DNA of 64,000 bases from Apostichopus japonicus. Lineage: Eukaryota; Echinodermata; Holothuroidea; Aspidochirotida; Stichopodidae. The stretch covers positions 1,862,264-1,926,263 of the forward strand of contig NC_092583.1 in NCBI RefSeq assembly GCF_037975245.1. Reading direction: 5' to 3'. The position numbers were made by a program, and so were the translations under genes. Position 1 is the first letter of the stretch. Each line of letters begins with the position of its first letter. Below the pieces are notes generated by a model that worked only from the letters and a program-made list of their open reading frames with translations, ran no database searches and was not told the origin of the DNA. This document shows positions 35,258 through 48,617 of the stretch, piece after piece.

Positions 35258-38200
35258 TTGTGCCAAGACGGAAAACTATTTGAAAGAAGCATAAAGTGTG
35301 GATGAAAGGGTTGAATACTTAACGAGCACATCATGACATCTGTGTCATGAAATATACGATTTTATTATATGTGGAGTGTATATTGATATATATATATACA
35401 TTCTGTAACGGTTATTACCTGATAGAAATGTGATCTTACCTATAAAAGGTAACCACTGCCCAGACATGTTACCTATGATGGTAACATTCTGCCCCATGTG
35501 TGTGGACAGCTCAGTTTGAAAAGCTGCATTTGAAGAGAGAAAAAAAGCAAATTTGGGGGGGAGAAGAAGGGGGGTTGGGTGAGGGCGAGTGGGGGGGGAT
35601 GCTTCAAAAGATTGCACGAGTTGGATACATATGTTTTTGTCATCCATGAATCAGAAATTCTGCCAGACAGTATTTTTCTCCTGTAGTGCACTTTGTCATT
35701 CGAAACATATAAAAGGCTTCAACTCTGATTTATTCCTTTATAGGTATTTTGCTTTAATATTACCTTATCGGTTAATTTTTATTTTTAGTTTTATATCGAT
35801 ACAGCTGTCCTTGTTGAGGTCAGCGAAAACAGGCCGTGATTCGATGACGTCAAAAGGTTAATAAGAAGCAAATCAAATATGCGAGCCGTTTCTCGTATCA
35901 GTTCGAGGGAAGTCATGTCTTTTGGGTGTCGTCTGAAAAAATTCCGATGGCTCGTCGCAGAAACAGTTTATCGTTCCCACTTAAAAGACTGGTCTGATCC
36001 TTTACCAGTTAGTAATCACATTGTTAGCTTTACCTCACTTTTCCATTTGCCCCCCAAAAAAAAGGTAGAATGTAAGGTAATAATAGGTAAGGGTACCTTC
36101 ATATATTTTTTTCAAACCTGTGCAGTTCCACATACTATACCAGATGAGATCCTTTACAGATAATATACATGAATTAATCTTGCATTAGGTGGGCAAGTTA
36201 CCTTACCTTTGAGGTATTAATGTTGGTCAACGGTTGGTTGTATAGAAAGGGTAAAACTATGAAATTAAAGATCACCTCTTTTCAGATATCATCGTGAAAT
36301 AATGTTTGCTTCATTTTCTTTACATAGGAAGACCACAAGTTAGGTTAGTTAGTTGAAATTATTATACTTAAAACGTTTGAGGACATTGATCTTACAGTGT
36401 AAAGAAGTCTTGTACATGTGATGAAAGCAACTTTTTCAGACGAAAAAAGGTTCTCAGCTTAACAATCCATGCGTGGTGGCAATCCAGTTCATTTCTTTGG
36501 CATTTCTCCGCTTTTCTTTCTTGCGGGATGGGGGGGGGGGTGGGGGGCAGGGTAAATTTTCATATTTCTACACTTTGGAAAATATTTCAAATGCAGTAAG
36601 TATAGTCAACATTACTAATGGGTTGGGTATTAACCTTTTAACTTTATTTTAACTGACCAGAGCTTGAATGCAATAATCTGCTAGATACTGGATTTGTAAT
36701 TGCTTCAAATATCAGTTAATATATTATAAAACTGAGTGGAAGGCAGCATTGGTTTTGTGTTGGTTATTCTTTTAGCTGACAGTCCATGGAACAATGGGGT
36801 TACCCTTGTGTCCCCTACACCCCCCGAACACAGGAAGATAAATATGGACAACGTTTAGCCCCCAAACACACTCATGTAATCGGTCAATAAATTAACCATT
36901 TCTGTTAGAATTGTGGCAGTAGTGCACTGTTTTTTGTAAGATAGCACATATCATTGCCAAATCACGGTGTGGTATTCAATTTTCAACTAATATCAGATTG
37001 ATTGAAATTGATTGCATATTATGACATTCAGTTGCATGTGTCTTTCATTTTAGATTCAAAGATGTGAAAAGTATTTTTTACTTTTTTAGTTTTCAAAGAG
37101 TTGGAAACGAGGAAAACGCAGAAGTTTAGACGTAATTCTTTCAGTAGGAATATGTTTGTTACATTTGTTATGTCTTTTAAAATAGGAACAAACGGAAAAA
37201 AAGAAAAAAATTTGGAGACATTCGTAGTTATACAGAACCAAGAATCTATTTCACTTGTTCTTTCTGTCCTCTTGCTTAAAATTATTTTTTGTTATGCATA
37301 GATTAATTCGAGGTCCTTTCTTGGTTGGGAGGGGGAGGAGGGGGGTGGGGGTTCCCTTTGTTATAAACACTTAAAGGTTTTATTTAAATGAAATTGTACA
37401 TGAACCATTGATAATGTTTTTCGAAGAGATCACATGTAAAAGGATTTTTTTTTCCTACCTGGCGTATTCTGATACGAAGATGCGATTCAGTCGCTAAGAT
37501 AAAATATAAAGAAATGATGTATCTGGATATAGGCATTAAAGCAGAGTGTACAACCTGGAAGGACACACACGTCAGTACGTAGTATATGTGAAAAATTTAA
37601 CGTTCAAAGATGAAAGAAGTATCATGTTTGTCTTATTTTTAAATATTTTATATTTTCGTCAACAACCAATCAAATCGAAGCTTTAGAGATCCCTTGGGCA
37701 TCATCATGTATCAAGTCAAAAATAGTTTTGGAATTTTCGAATTATGTATTTTAACCAGAATTGTGTTTCACGCCTTAAAGACATAATGTAGTTGTTAGAC
37801 TGTTGAGCCTCATGTGGGGCGGGGAGGGGAGGGGGGGGTGGAGTAGATAATGGTAGGGAAAATACATCTGTAGAATTATTTAATGCTATGGAAAGAAAAT
37901 GAAATTGTTGTGGGTGTAAGGAAATTTAAATAATAGTTGTAAATTTACAGATGATGTTTGAGGTATACCTAGGGCATATTAATACTACTACTAATAGTGA
38001 TAATAATATGAATAAGCCACGGTATTCTAGCTTGGGCTATAGGCCTTATGACGTTTTAGCTAAACGAGAATGAGTAAACTGGGTCTCAATTTTCTGATCA
38101 GTGCATTCTATAGCATAACCAAACTTGGGCAATTTCTCTCTCAGATGTGTGTTTTGTGGGGTTTTTTTTCAACAAGCTTACCACTGGTTTGTATTTTATG

Positions 38201-39365
38201 CAGACTGCATAAAATACAAACAAAAATATGAAGAATAAAAGAATAGAGAACAATTAGTGTTTTGATTGCAGATGTAACAGTAATATCAATTTATTGTTTT
38301 GCTTCAACAAAGCAAAATGATTTATGATGCATGCTAGTTTTTAATAATTAATTTTTATTTAAAATTTTAAACTACGACCACAAACGAGCTTACGGATATT
38401 TTTGATAGAGGGTGAAATAAACTTTTACTTTAGACCTTCAAATATATATAGATATTTTGAAAAGAGCAATTCCAAAAGGGAACTTTTCTTAAAAGATATT
38501 AATTGATTGCTTGTTCTCATTAATTAAACAGAAAAACGTAACCAGAAATTGGATAATAGTCAAGGCAACGTGTTCCTATACTAAATGTTTACATTTTGCG
38601 AGAACAGAATTCCTCCCTTCAAAACACAATATACACAAGTTTAATTTGTTACCCCTTCTGTATTGCATTTTCTATTTTATTGGGGAAAGGGGTGGGATGA
38701 GAAGTGACCCCTCCTCCTTTTCTTGGGGTGGAGGGGGAGGGGATATCCTCCTTGACTATACCCTCATTCTACTAATGCCATTTATAACTATATTACTGGA
38801 TTTCATTGTTTAACTGCAGCAAATCATTTAAAGTTTAATATGAAATACTTCAAGGGTCATAAGTGGCTTCCTTAACACATTTGATACCTGGGAGTAACTG
38901 CATGCAGAAACATTAGGTTTCAAGAATGCTAAAACGGGCCGAATAGTGTGCAAGTAGATAAAATCATATTTAGTCATTCCAGGGTATGAGATATAGTTTT
39001 ATCTGATATAAATGCCGATCATATCACTTTACCTTCGTTTGCAATGTTGTAAGATTTTGCTTTGATTGCGTCAAAGAGAGAGTGACCATTGGTGTGGTTG
39101 AATTCAGCTGGTTTAATTATTTTTTAATATGAAAAGCGATTATTTCTAAAAGAAAAAAAAAGATCTCATATTATGTCAAATCCATCATTATGAAAATGAT
39201 TATAAATAATCAAAATATTACCAAAAAATAAAAGCGAAACAACTATACATTGTTTTTGTTTAATTGTTCTTTTTTATTATCTGTTTGGAGGGGAGTGGTG
39301 GGTGGGTCAGGGATGGCGTAATGATGTTCTAAGCTGAATTTGTAATGTTAAAACAGACACAAACC
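35258..39365. other. Region downstream of DNAJC13, no gene seen
   Basis: About 4 kb of AT-rich sequence, possibly part 3' UTR at its left end. It has G runs near 35590, 36525 and 37330, and one tight 16-bp-arm palindrome (38188-38220, TTTGTATTTTATGCAG). I recognise no coding exon. Confidence 0.55.
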
Positions 39366-39394
39366 CATATATATATATATATATATATACATAT

Positions 39395-39478
<84 letters not shown>

Positions 39479-39531
39479 AATATATATAGTTATATATATT
39501 ATATATATTTATATATATATTTATATATATA

Positions 39532-39583
<52 letters not shown>
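39366..39583. repeat. (TA)n microsatellite with TAAATA interruptions
   Basis: About 215 bp of nearly pure TA repeats. Confidence 0.97.
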
Positions 39584-39585
<2 letters not shown>

Positions 39586-39833
39586 GTCTGTTCAAAGTAT
39601 CTCTTTCAAGATCCGGCTTTAGGAATCACGAATGATTTTCGAGTTGGTTAGCATAATGTAATGTTTCATCTCTAGAGTAAGGCAAAATATGTCACCAAAA
39701 ACAGAACTAGTATTGTTCGATACAGGTGGCAAATGCCTACAGTGGAATTACGACCTGGAATTTTTTTCAGTGTTCTTGATTTTCCAACTCATTATATCAT
39801 TTTATATATATATATTCTTCTCATTACGTTTTC

Positions 39834-39835
<2 letters not shown>

Positions 39836-39907
<72 letters not shown>
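39836..39907. repeat. (TA)n microsatellite
   Basis: About 70 bp of pure TA repeat. The YIYIYI open frames over it are artefacts of the repeat. Confidence 0.97.
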
Positions 39908-39911
<4 letters not shown>

Positions 39912-42900
39912 CGTACAGATTAACCCTATAAAGACTGATTCTGCAGATGTCGAAACCTCTATTAATATATAATAATATAATATATTTAAAAAGTAGGGAA
40001 ATTTTTTTAAACCAAAACCACATAGGCTATGGTAAAACTCGATTACAGGTTTACGAAACTAGTGGTAAATAATTATATCCAAGGAGAGTTTGTTTATGTT
40101 TATCTCCTCAAATTATTTAAATACCTCCGTAATTCAATGTCCATATCATAATTGTACGTATATCAAGACTTCTTCATTATTCAACTTTATAGAAGGGGGA
40201 AGGCTAATTCGCCGTCTCCTATATGGACCTTGTCCCTTTCGTGGTGAAATCGACCAAAAGACATTGATTTATACGATGGCCGTGTGACAATTTTGACAAT
40301 GTGGTGATTTATTTAACTTTTAACGCAAACCCTTGTCTATTTTGCTAAATACGCTCTGACATTTGGCTAATCATTAACACCTTATGTCTTCCCCCGGATA
40401 AATATACTTTTGACGGAACATCTGACTTGAACAAATACAATCGGAAGGCAAACAACGGGGGAGGCATGCCACCGAACCTGCTTTAGAGAAATAATGTCAG
40501 AAACAAAAGTTTAAAAATTGTCATGCTTTAGCTTTACTTGATGCCTCGATGTAAGTGTTACGTATATCTGGATTGCATCATACACTGGAGAAGATATTAA
40601 ACCAAACACCTTACATTCACTGGGGTCAGTACGGGGGGGGGGGGGGTCTTCTCATTTCATTACTGCATCAATTCCACCTCACCCCTCCCCTCACCGCCCC
40701 CCCCACCGTTCTCGAACTACCCTCAATACCAAGGCCCGTTAAACGCGTAAAGGACGATACACTTATCTCGGTGAAACAGTTCATCGCCTTAGCCCCATTT
40801 CGCCACCACTCTACAACAAAACAAAAAGAGGGGCCGCGCCTAGTGCATTTATGGCCCATTGGCCCCAGTTCTGAGTTAATGATTGCCGAACCCAGAGCCA
40901 AGTCTATGGTGAGGATATCAGGTCCTTTTGAGGGGGAGGGGAGGGGGATGGGAAGGGGAAGAAATTATTTGACCTTATATGCCAGAGTAGTTAAGGTCTT
41001 CAGTATTGTCCATCAAGCAATATGCTATAATATGTCAAATAATGGTCACGTCTGTTCAAAAGTCAACAAAGCATTTTACTGACACACTAAGTACGGTATT
41101 TGTTCCATTTAGAAATTTAATTTTTTTAATTTTTTTATTTGAACTTTATTTTAAGAGGGTAGCTCGTTTGGCAATAGCTCATCTTCCACGAGGCCCTCTC
41201 ATAAGACGTATAATAAAATAAAATGTATGAAAATTTAAGAAGTCATAAATACAAAATATAAAAAAATATATATAAAAAAAAAAAACCTTGTTGCTTAATA
41301 AAATAGTTAAAACTTGTGCAGAGTAAAGAAAATTAAGAAATTTGGTAAAAATAAAAGTGAAGTAGACCTAAACAATATCAGATAAATGTCAAATAATGGT
41401 CACACCTGTCCAAAAGTCAACAAAGCACTTTTACTGTCACACTTAGAACGGCATTTGTTTCTCTCTTAGAAATTTAACTAAGTGATTAGAGATTTAAATG
41501 GTTAGGCCCTTTATCCATTTTAATGCCGTGGAATCAAACTCAATGCTTCCCCTCTGTGTACGATTATACGAAGGAAACATATTTTTAAGGGTTAAAAAAA
41601 CAAAGACCGATTCTGACGGTAATCTGGACGTCATTGCAGGGTTTAAGTCTGCTCCACCAAGCTAGTAGCGAAAGATTTCATTCATAACATTTTACGATTA
41701 ACCTATTGAACTGCAGTCATTAACCTAAAGAAGATTAAAATGGTTATAAACACCCAGCGAAACTCGTTGCTAAAGCTTAGCCGCTAGTAGGAGGTTTACA
41801 CGCACTGGTTAGCACTGTAGGCTACGTACTTTATTGTACTGTATTCAAAGTATACAGGTGGGGGTTATTGAAATGCACTCCTACTGTTGGTTTTAACTTT
41901 GGTTCAAGCTGTAGGCGTTTCAACGGCAAAAAAGTCGTTAACTTTGTCCCAGTCTGTTCAAGAATCGTGTTGCAAGATTTCAAGAATTGCCCAAGGTATG
42001 TAATAGACGGGTATACAACTATAGCATTTACAGATAAGTTCGCGGTTTGCTTTTTTTACCAAAATATTGTTTTCTTGATAACATCAAAGGCAATATTTAC
42101 CGCTGGGAGTGCGTGAAGAAAAGAAGGACTGGAGTAACGCGTACTAGGGCCGTTGTCTCTCCTCTCGGTTCTTCAACTTTGAACTTCAAAGGTGAATAAA
42201 CTATATCAAAAGGTTCACCGTGATGTGTATAGGCGATATATGTTTAGTCGTGCGAGGACGTTATATGTGTTCGTACTTATTGTGCCAGTGTACCAACCAA
42301 GTTATAGGCTCATTGTTAATAGGGAACGCAAAATCAACATTGTGAAATACCCGTGCATTTCAACTTTATGCAAATTTTCATCGTCTTTAAGTACTGTTTA
42401 AATGAGCTTTCAACTTTTGAAACTGAGCAGATTTTCAAAGGATATATTCACAGTATGAGAAAGCTCAAAGTAATGTTTTGCTATCTGACGTTAGGGACCC
42501 GGGGGGAGGGAGGGGTGTGAATGTCATAATTGGTGCGTTGAACTATAGGTAGTCCAGCCAATTTTCAGAGGATTCAAATGAATGTCGCAATTTTAACATT
42601 ATAATGTATAGATAATAATAAAGTAAATAAATAAGTGTATAATAAAGTAAGTTTGCCTAATTTCATCTTCTAAATCCAACCCACATGTTTCGGCTCTGCG
42701 TCGAGAACAGTTTCGATGGATAGGTGAGGGGGTGGGGGGGAGAAGTGCTAGGCAATTATAGGGGGATAAGAGGTAGGCATTTTTAGGGGGGTAAGAGCTA
42801 GGCATGATAGGGTTGAAGTGTTTAGTTCACAACGAATAAATGTATTCACAGAGCTGATTTAATTATTACATGAACTATGACATAAGGCCATGCAAGTTAA

Positions 42901-42919
42901 AGAACGGCCTATTTTCGTC
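39908..42919. other. Intergenic, no gene seen; one direct repeat
   Basis: It contains a direct repeat of about 95 bp (41032-41121 and 41383-41488; shared TGTCAAATAATGGTCAC and CAAAAGTCAACAAAGCA) and a G run at 40634-40646. A small tandem of AGAGGTAGGCATTT/AGAGCTAGGCA words lies at about 42745-42805. The 175-codon open frame at 40555-41082 has no recognisable family and overlaps the repeat. Confidence 0.55.
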
Positions 42920-42930
42920 TTAAACTATAT

Positions 42931-43120
42931 GGCCTTTTGGCTAAGATCATGTGTAGTATCTGTTCCCTTTCGAGGGGAATGGTGATACACAGCTGACGAT
43001 GATCACACAGTCACAGTCCCGATGCAAGGGGACTGGGGTTAGAAGCGCGGATCAGTCGTTCGGTAGTTTGGTTTTCGTGCCCAGGTTCTTTCCTGGCGAC
43101 TTTTTCTTAAAAAAGTATAC
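42931..43120 (+). repeat. U2 snRNA-headed element, copy 1
   Basis: 42931-42965 (GGCCTTTTGGCTAAGATC, then GTGTAGTATCTGTTC) matches U2 snRNA nt 11-45 with one mismatch, including the branch-site-pairing GUAGUA. TGATAC at 42983 falls where U2 has the same word (nt 62-67). Between them the U2 stem IIa region is replaced by a TTCCC/GGGAA hairpin. Beyond, the sequence is not U2: a CAGTCCC/GGGACTG hairpin, TTTGGTTTTCG, a CCAGG/CCTGG hairpin and TTTTTCTTAAAA. The first ten U2 bases and the normal Sm site are missing, so it is not a normal U2 gene. Homologous copies lie at 50553-50605 and 50641-50812. Confidence 0.75.
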
Positions 43121-44094
43121 TTATATATGGTTTTTCAAAGTATATATGAGTTCTTACCAATCGAAAAGAGCCTTTCCACCCCACCCCACCCCATCACCCC
43201 CCCCCCCTTGTCCCCTTGGGGGGATTTCGCTTCCAAGCCTTCATCTTAGACTTTTTTTCTCTTTTCTGTCTATATATCTTGTATATCATTTCCCTGAAAT
43301 TTTTCAATAATACTCAATACAACTCCCTTTAAAATGGCGAAAGTGACTAAGACTGTTCAACCATTTTTGTAGGGTTTTTTTTAGTTTTTGGTTTTCTTCG
43401 TGATTACAAAACAGAAACTGCCTACAAAAAAAAAATATCGCCTCAAACCTTCCGTCTAAGTTTCCTTATTGTCTGGGAGTATTTCTCTCGACAAACAATT
43501 CGACTTCGATCCTTCCAAATCTGGGACGTTTCTTTCTCGGTAATATATGCTGTCTCACTTTAGTAACAGTGGCTTTTCCCCTTTTTCTCTCTTCGTTTGA
43601 CGCGTGAGAGCCTCCCCCTTCCACCCGGCCCACAGACAATCACACGTCCCAGATTAGAAACAAATTGATTTGAATGAACAACGACGTGGAAATTGGTCAA
43701 AGAATATTCCAAGAAATTTACTTGACAAACATCACTGGTTATAAATCCAAGCTAACAAATTGTAGGTGACGGCAGGTGAAATTGTGGGGCCATCCTTCGG
43801 TTTTAAAATGAAGAGTCAAATAAAACGACCGGTTTTTGGGGGACATATACCATAAAAATCTTTAAATGAGCTATTACGTAACATATGATTGAGTTGCTCA
43901 CGTGACATTATAGAGGGCCAAAATGGGGAGTTTCAATATTTTGGCATAGAGTCAGTAAAGAAAGTCGATCGTATAGGAGTCAAATTTGACTTCACTTAGA
44001 GCGCCGAATTTAAAAAAAAGACAAACAAACAAACAGACAGCTATTTGTGTGATTCTTTTTACTCATTCTTGCTTTGAGAGTTTGAGTAGGCCTA
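43121..44094. other. Intergenic, nothing recognised
   Basis: C-rich patch at 43180-43210; otherwise unremarkable AT-rich DNA. Confidence 0.55.
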
Positions 44095-44100
44095 CATCCA

Positions 44101-44582
44101 CAGGGGCGTATCCAGGGGGCGCAACAGGCGCGCGCCCCCCTATTGGCCGTCACCAAAAAAAAAAAAGTTTAGCAAGAAAAAAAAAATTGATGACGACCTT
44201 TATGTGAGATGTCGGTGATCGCTCAACCCCCCCCCCCCCCCTCCCGTATGCTTTATTTTTTGTTTGCCAAAAAAAAGGTTCTGGCGAAGTTCGGCGGCAT
44301 AATAGTTTTAGAAGCATAGATGGTAATTGTGTTTGTATTATCACTATAAACACTAAGTGACATGCCAACCATACTAAATTGTGCATTTTGTGTCCATTTT
44401 TACTGGAAATGTTGCTTATTATTAAGGTCGAAAAATGGATCACATATGGCACCATTTTGCATTTCAGCACTTCTTCGAAAGCAAAAATTGTCCACCCCTC
44501 CCCTTAGACCCATCCCCCAGGACGGCGATCATTCATGCCTGACGCCCCCCCCCCCTAGTGGAAAATCCTGGATACGCCCCTG
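44101..44582. mobile_element. Non-autonomous TIR element, CAGGGGCGTATCCAGG ends
   Basis: 482 bp with perfect 16-bp terminal inverted repeats CAGGGGCGTATCCAGG / CCTGGATACGCCCCTG. The terminal motif is hAT-like. The immediately flanking duplication is CATCCA (44095-44100 and 44583-44588), 6 bp rather than the 8 bp expected of hAT. No transposase inside. Confidence 0.88.
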
Positions 44583-44588
44583 CATCCA

Positions 44589-44830
44589 CTCTTACACCCA
44601 AAGAGTGCAATTTCACTCTACGAGAGTGTTAATAATAATCACCATTTTGAGGAATGCATTTCACTCTAAACGAAGAGTGACTCCCCTCGAAAGTAGCTGT
44701 AGATAAGAAGATATTTCGATCGCTCTCCACCTCTCTATCTCTCTCTCTCTAATTTTGCGGTCATAGGTAAAAGTGAAATTTAACTCTCAAGAGCGTGAAC
44801 TCTTACAGAGTGAATTTTCACTCTGACTTT
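44589..44830. repeat. Dispersed AAGAGTG / TTTCACTCT motif cluster
   Basis: At least five inverted or direct occurrences of GAGTG and TTTCACTCT words (44600-44700 and 44770-44825), forming several short hairpins. It looks like a decayed inverted-repeat element. Confidence 0.55.
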
Positions 44831-47800
44831 GAAATAAGGCTGTCTAAAAAGAGGCATTTTACTGTATCTAAGTGGTTAAAATTGTTAACTACTTGTTGCT
44901 CTTTTGCCTCCAATTTTACCAACCTAAGAACGTGTATAACAGTGTACGTAAGGAGACATTCATATACGTTACTTCTGATGCCGGTATAGGATTCCTTCAC
45001 GGTAGGCTGGTTAGCCTAGGCATCACTGCCAAATAGACGTTGTTATAGCATACGTTATCATACTAGTAAGACCAACATGAGACTTTGTGGTACCAGAATG
45101 ACGTCATTCTTGGATAAACTGTTTTTCTACCCACCAACCCATCCCCTCCCCTTTCTCACTTTGCATGTTAGAGAAGTTTATGGGATAATTTGACTTTTAT
45201 TTGGAACACGGGGGCACATAACTAGAATTTCATCATTTTGCTTTCATTGTCCTGTTTGGCTTGTTTGTTTATGTTTTCAGGGCTTTTTCGTTTTCTTTTC
45301 GTGCAGTTGCCATTAGTTTCCGGTTCCTTTAAATGACCTAAATTCGAAATCTACATATTATTCTCAGTCCCTGCGTCTCGAGAACTATTTCACGAAAAGT
45401 CAAGTGATTATTTTAAAGTTTACCACAATTTGCACCATTTTGCGGAGGAAAGATCATATCCAGGTCGGGAAGTGATAGTCATGTGTCGTTATGTCCTGTC
45501 GTACTGTCCTCTCATACCACTGACAGTAACACGTGCTTGTAGACCCACCACTCATGCTCAGTACAAGCCACAAGTCTCCGCGTTCTGTAAAATGAGAAAT
45601 TGCTTATGACGTTCTCCATGCATCTTTGCCTTATGTTGGCTTTCTGTATATGAATCCAATCAAGTTTCATCATCCGCAACCGATCGTCGTAGAAACATTC
45701 GCCTGAATGTGATCCGTGTATTCGGTAACTGAAAGTGGGAATTGCTAGTGTAACGGGGTGTGGTATAGGTACCGGTATGCCCCTACAAAATGCCGTCTAC
45801 CAACCCCCAGCATACTCTTACCGACGCAATCCCCGAACTAAGTAGACCCAATATGCATTCAATACAATACAATGTACAAATGATGATATAAAAATGTTAA
45901 TAATAATCTATATTTACATAGGCTACTGTATGTACGCCATTGAGTGTACATTCGACATAACAAAGCAGGTTTATTTTGCAATTCTCACGGTAAGGCCGTT
46001 AAGTATTTAGCTCTTTTGCTAACTGTACATTTCGCTCCCTTTTCCAAATTCCATTTGGTGATTATGATCAGACGTCATCAGGAAATGTTATTCTTTCTTT
46101 TCTGTGTTTGTAATATCTATAAATCTTTCCTAAACTTTCCATAATTATTCTTTAAAATTTTGTTGTTGTTGTTGTGAAAAATTCATTTGTCGCTATAGAG
46201 AATATTGATGATCAGCCAGCCCCCTTTCAAATCATCAAAGAAAAAAACATTCCTGGGCCGCTATGACGGGACAGTATGGCGGCGATGATTAGATCCCAAT
46301 TTACCCGCCACAATCCAATTTACTCTAGCAAACCCTTAAGGGGAAATCATTTTGTTATAATTAAGGCGATGGCATAATGAACGGGTGAACATGTCGGTCC
46401 AAACTAGTCTTTTAAGATGTCAATTAAGGGAGCGCCTTCTAGATGAGTTTAATTTAACTTGACAGTTTACCGTGGTATTTAAAGGCAACAGTGTGTATTA
46501 GGCGGTAGGATACTCCTTGTTACAAAGCCGCCTTGATTAGCCTACTTGCTGGTTAGATTTCGAGCTCATGATTACATAAAACTTTCCAACCAAGCAAAAA
46601 AAATTAACAGAAAAATGAGAGAGAAAACCTTGGATTTATCCAATTTAATCTTTAGTCAAAATTAATCCTCTCGAGGGGGCTTAGGACCTTTAATTTGAAA
46701 ACAAATTTTCGCCGGAAAGAGGATTAAAGATAGAGAGCAAGACCAAAAATATATTTTGGTTAAATAAAGTTACCACCTCTAGAGGCCTTGACAAATCACC
46801 TGATTAGCTGGCCGGGAAGTAACTTTTTGCCGAATACAAGCCGGCAGAATGTCGGCTATATGTAGCTTAAATAGATTAATCAATTCTGGTCATCAATGCA
46901 TGTCAAAACACATCATCGAGTCAAAACCGAGATGATTCCCGAAATTCGAAAGAGGGTTAGCCTCGCAAAGTTCAACAAAATTATATTCGAAGTGAATCAA
47001 AGATAAAGAAAGGCTTTGTTAGTGAAAACAAAAAGACATGACTTGAACTCGACAGAAAACTATGACAGACAGTTTGTTGTGATGTTAACCTGGACGATAT
47101 CTTTCACAGCTTACAGGATGACTTTAAGGCAAAATGTTAGTCTTTCACGTGTCATATTGAAAGAAAAAATGAGAGCTATTAATGTTTCTATATCGATCCC
47201 ATGGTTTTCAAGATAATCACCTTTAACATGTGTTTTATTCCTTAGGAACGCTCCTTTAAGTTTAAATTTGATTGTGACGTCAGCTCCTCCGTGCAGGCCG
47301 AAGAAATGATCATGTTAATCCATTGTGTTAGGACAATGCATGTTCTTTGAACTTCAATATTAACAATAGAACACCTGTGGATTGCTTGCAACACCATTTG
47401 TCCATTGTAACATTGTAAACATGTCATTCAAAGCCATATTTTTTCCATACTGAGGTTTGCCTTGCCTCTGAGGTACTGACCTAATGGTATAATGTATATT
47501 AGACTTAATTGACCAGTCACTTTAACTGATGAACCTGAGCTGTTTACTGTTTCATTTCTTAAAACATAAAGTAGTGTTATAAAAATATAACCTGACTAAA
47601 AACAGTGTTTTGTTAACGGTTTAAATCGTAACTAAATTAATTTTCTGCCTATGAAGTTATCTTAAAGGATAAATGTGGGCACAAAAGATATGTTAATATT
47701 TTATTTTTATTGACTGTTAAAATGCATTGCTACCAGCACTGAAGCCAAATTGCAGTTCTATACGTTTGGCCTTCTTAAACGTGAACGTCTGATAAATAAT

Positions 47801-48141
47801 AAATGGCGGAACTAGTTAGTCTATAGATCACAGGTCATATAGGTCAACATATAAGAAATAAGGCAAAACTCTTTAAAAAACAAAAGACTTTTGTCACCTC
47901 AAAAACCACATCTGACGAAAGTTTGTTCTACTCTTTCTTATATGAGTTGAACAAGGGGGTGAGGGGGGAATGGGTTGAGATGTTTGAAATTATAAAACAA
48001 TTAATTATCATTAATATTTATTCCTGGATTGAGGAGCCTTGACTTGTTGTGAACAAGCATTCCATATACCATGCAAATTAAATACTTACTTGGTATCTTG
48101 AAAACCAGAATAGCAGCTATACTTTATTAGCACGCAAAATT
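44831..48141. other. Intergenic, no gene seen
   Basis: 3.3 kb without simple repeats except (GTT)n at 46161-46176. The stretch at about 46200-46980 is non-repetitive and less AT-skewed than its surroundings. I see no exon structure. Confidence 0.5.
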
Positions 48142-48617
48142 TGCATTTTGTAGTACTAAATTATGAACATGGCAATCGTAAATTACCGAGTTGTGTCAAA
48201 ACTGTATGTTTTCTTGAAAATTAAGTTAAATCATGATCAATCAATTTGTAACTATATTAGAACGGACAGTTAACCATTTAGATTTGACTTTTCAGATAAT
48301 CAAATTACGATATAAAACTCTAATTAATTGAATGACAAGAGAAAAATAAATAAACACATCACATTTCATAGTACTAAATTATGAATTATGCATTTTGTAG
48401 TACTAAATTATGAACATGGCAATCTGAAATTACCGAGTTGTGTCAAAACTGTATGTTTTCTTGAAAATTAAGTTAAATCATGATCAATCAATTTGTTACT
48501 ATTTTAGAACGGACAGTTAATCATTTAGATTTGACTTTTCAGATAATCAACTTACGATATTAAGTTCTAATTAATTGAATGACAAGAGAAAAATAAATAA
48601 ACACATCACATTTCACA
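48142..48617. repeat. Tandem duplication, 247-bp period
   Basis: Copy 1 starts at 48142 and copy 2 at 48389, both beginning TGCATTTTGTAGTACTAAAT. They differ by only a few substitutions over about 230 bp, so the duplication is recent. Confidence 0.95.

Noticed and set aside
39689-39972. Tyr/Ile repeat open frames
   Set aside because: Products of the (TA)n microsatellite.
40555-41082. 175-codon open frame in the intergenic half
   Set aside because: No recognisable domain, runs over a G run and a local direct repeat, and has no exon-like partner sequences.
42931-43120. A functional U2 snRNA gene
   Set aside because: The first ten bases, the normal stem IIa, Sm site and 3' stem-loops of U2 are missing; only nt 11-45 and a short later word match.
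47528-47545. CTGATGA words elsewhere (28.39, 47.53, 56.72, 63.57 kb) as hammerhead cores
   Set aside because: None is followed by a GAAA and complementary stems at hammerhead spacing.
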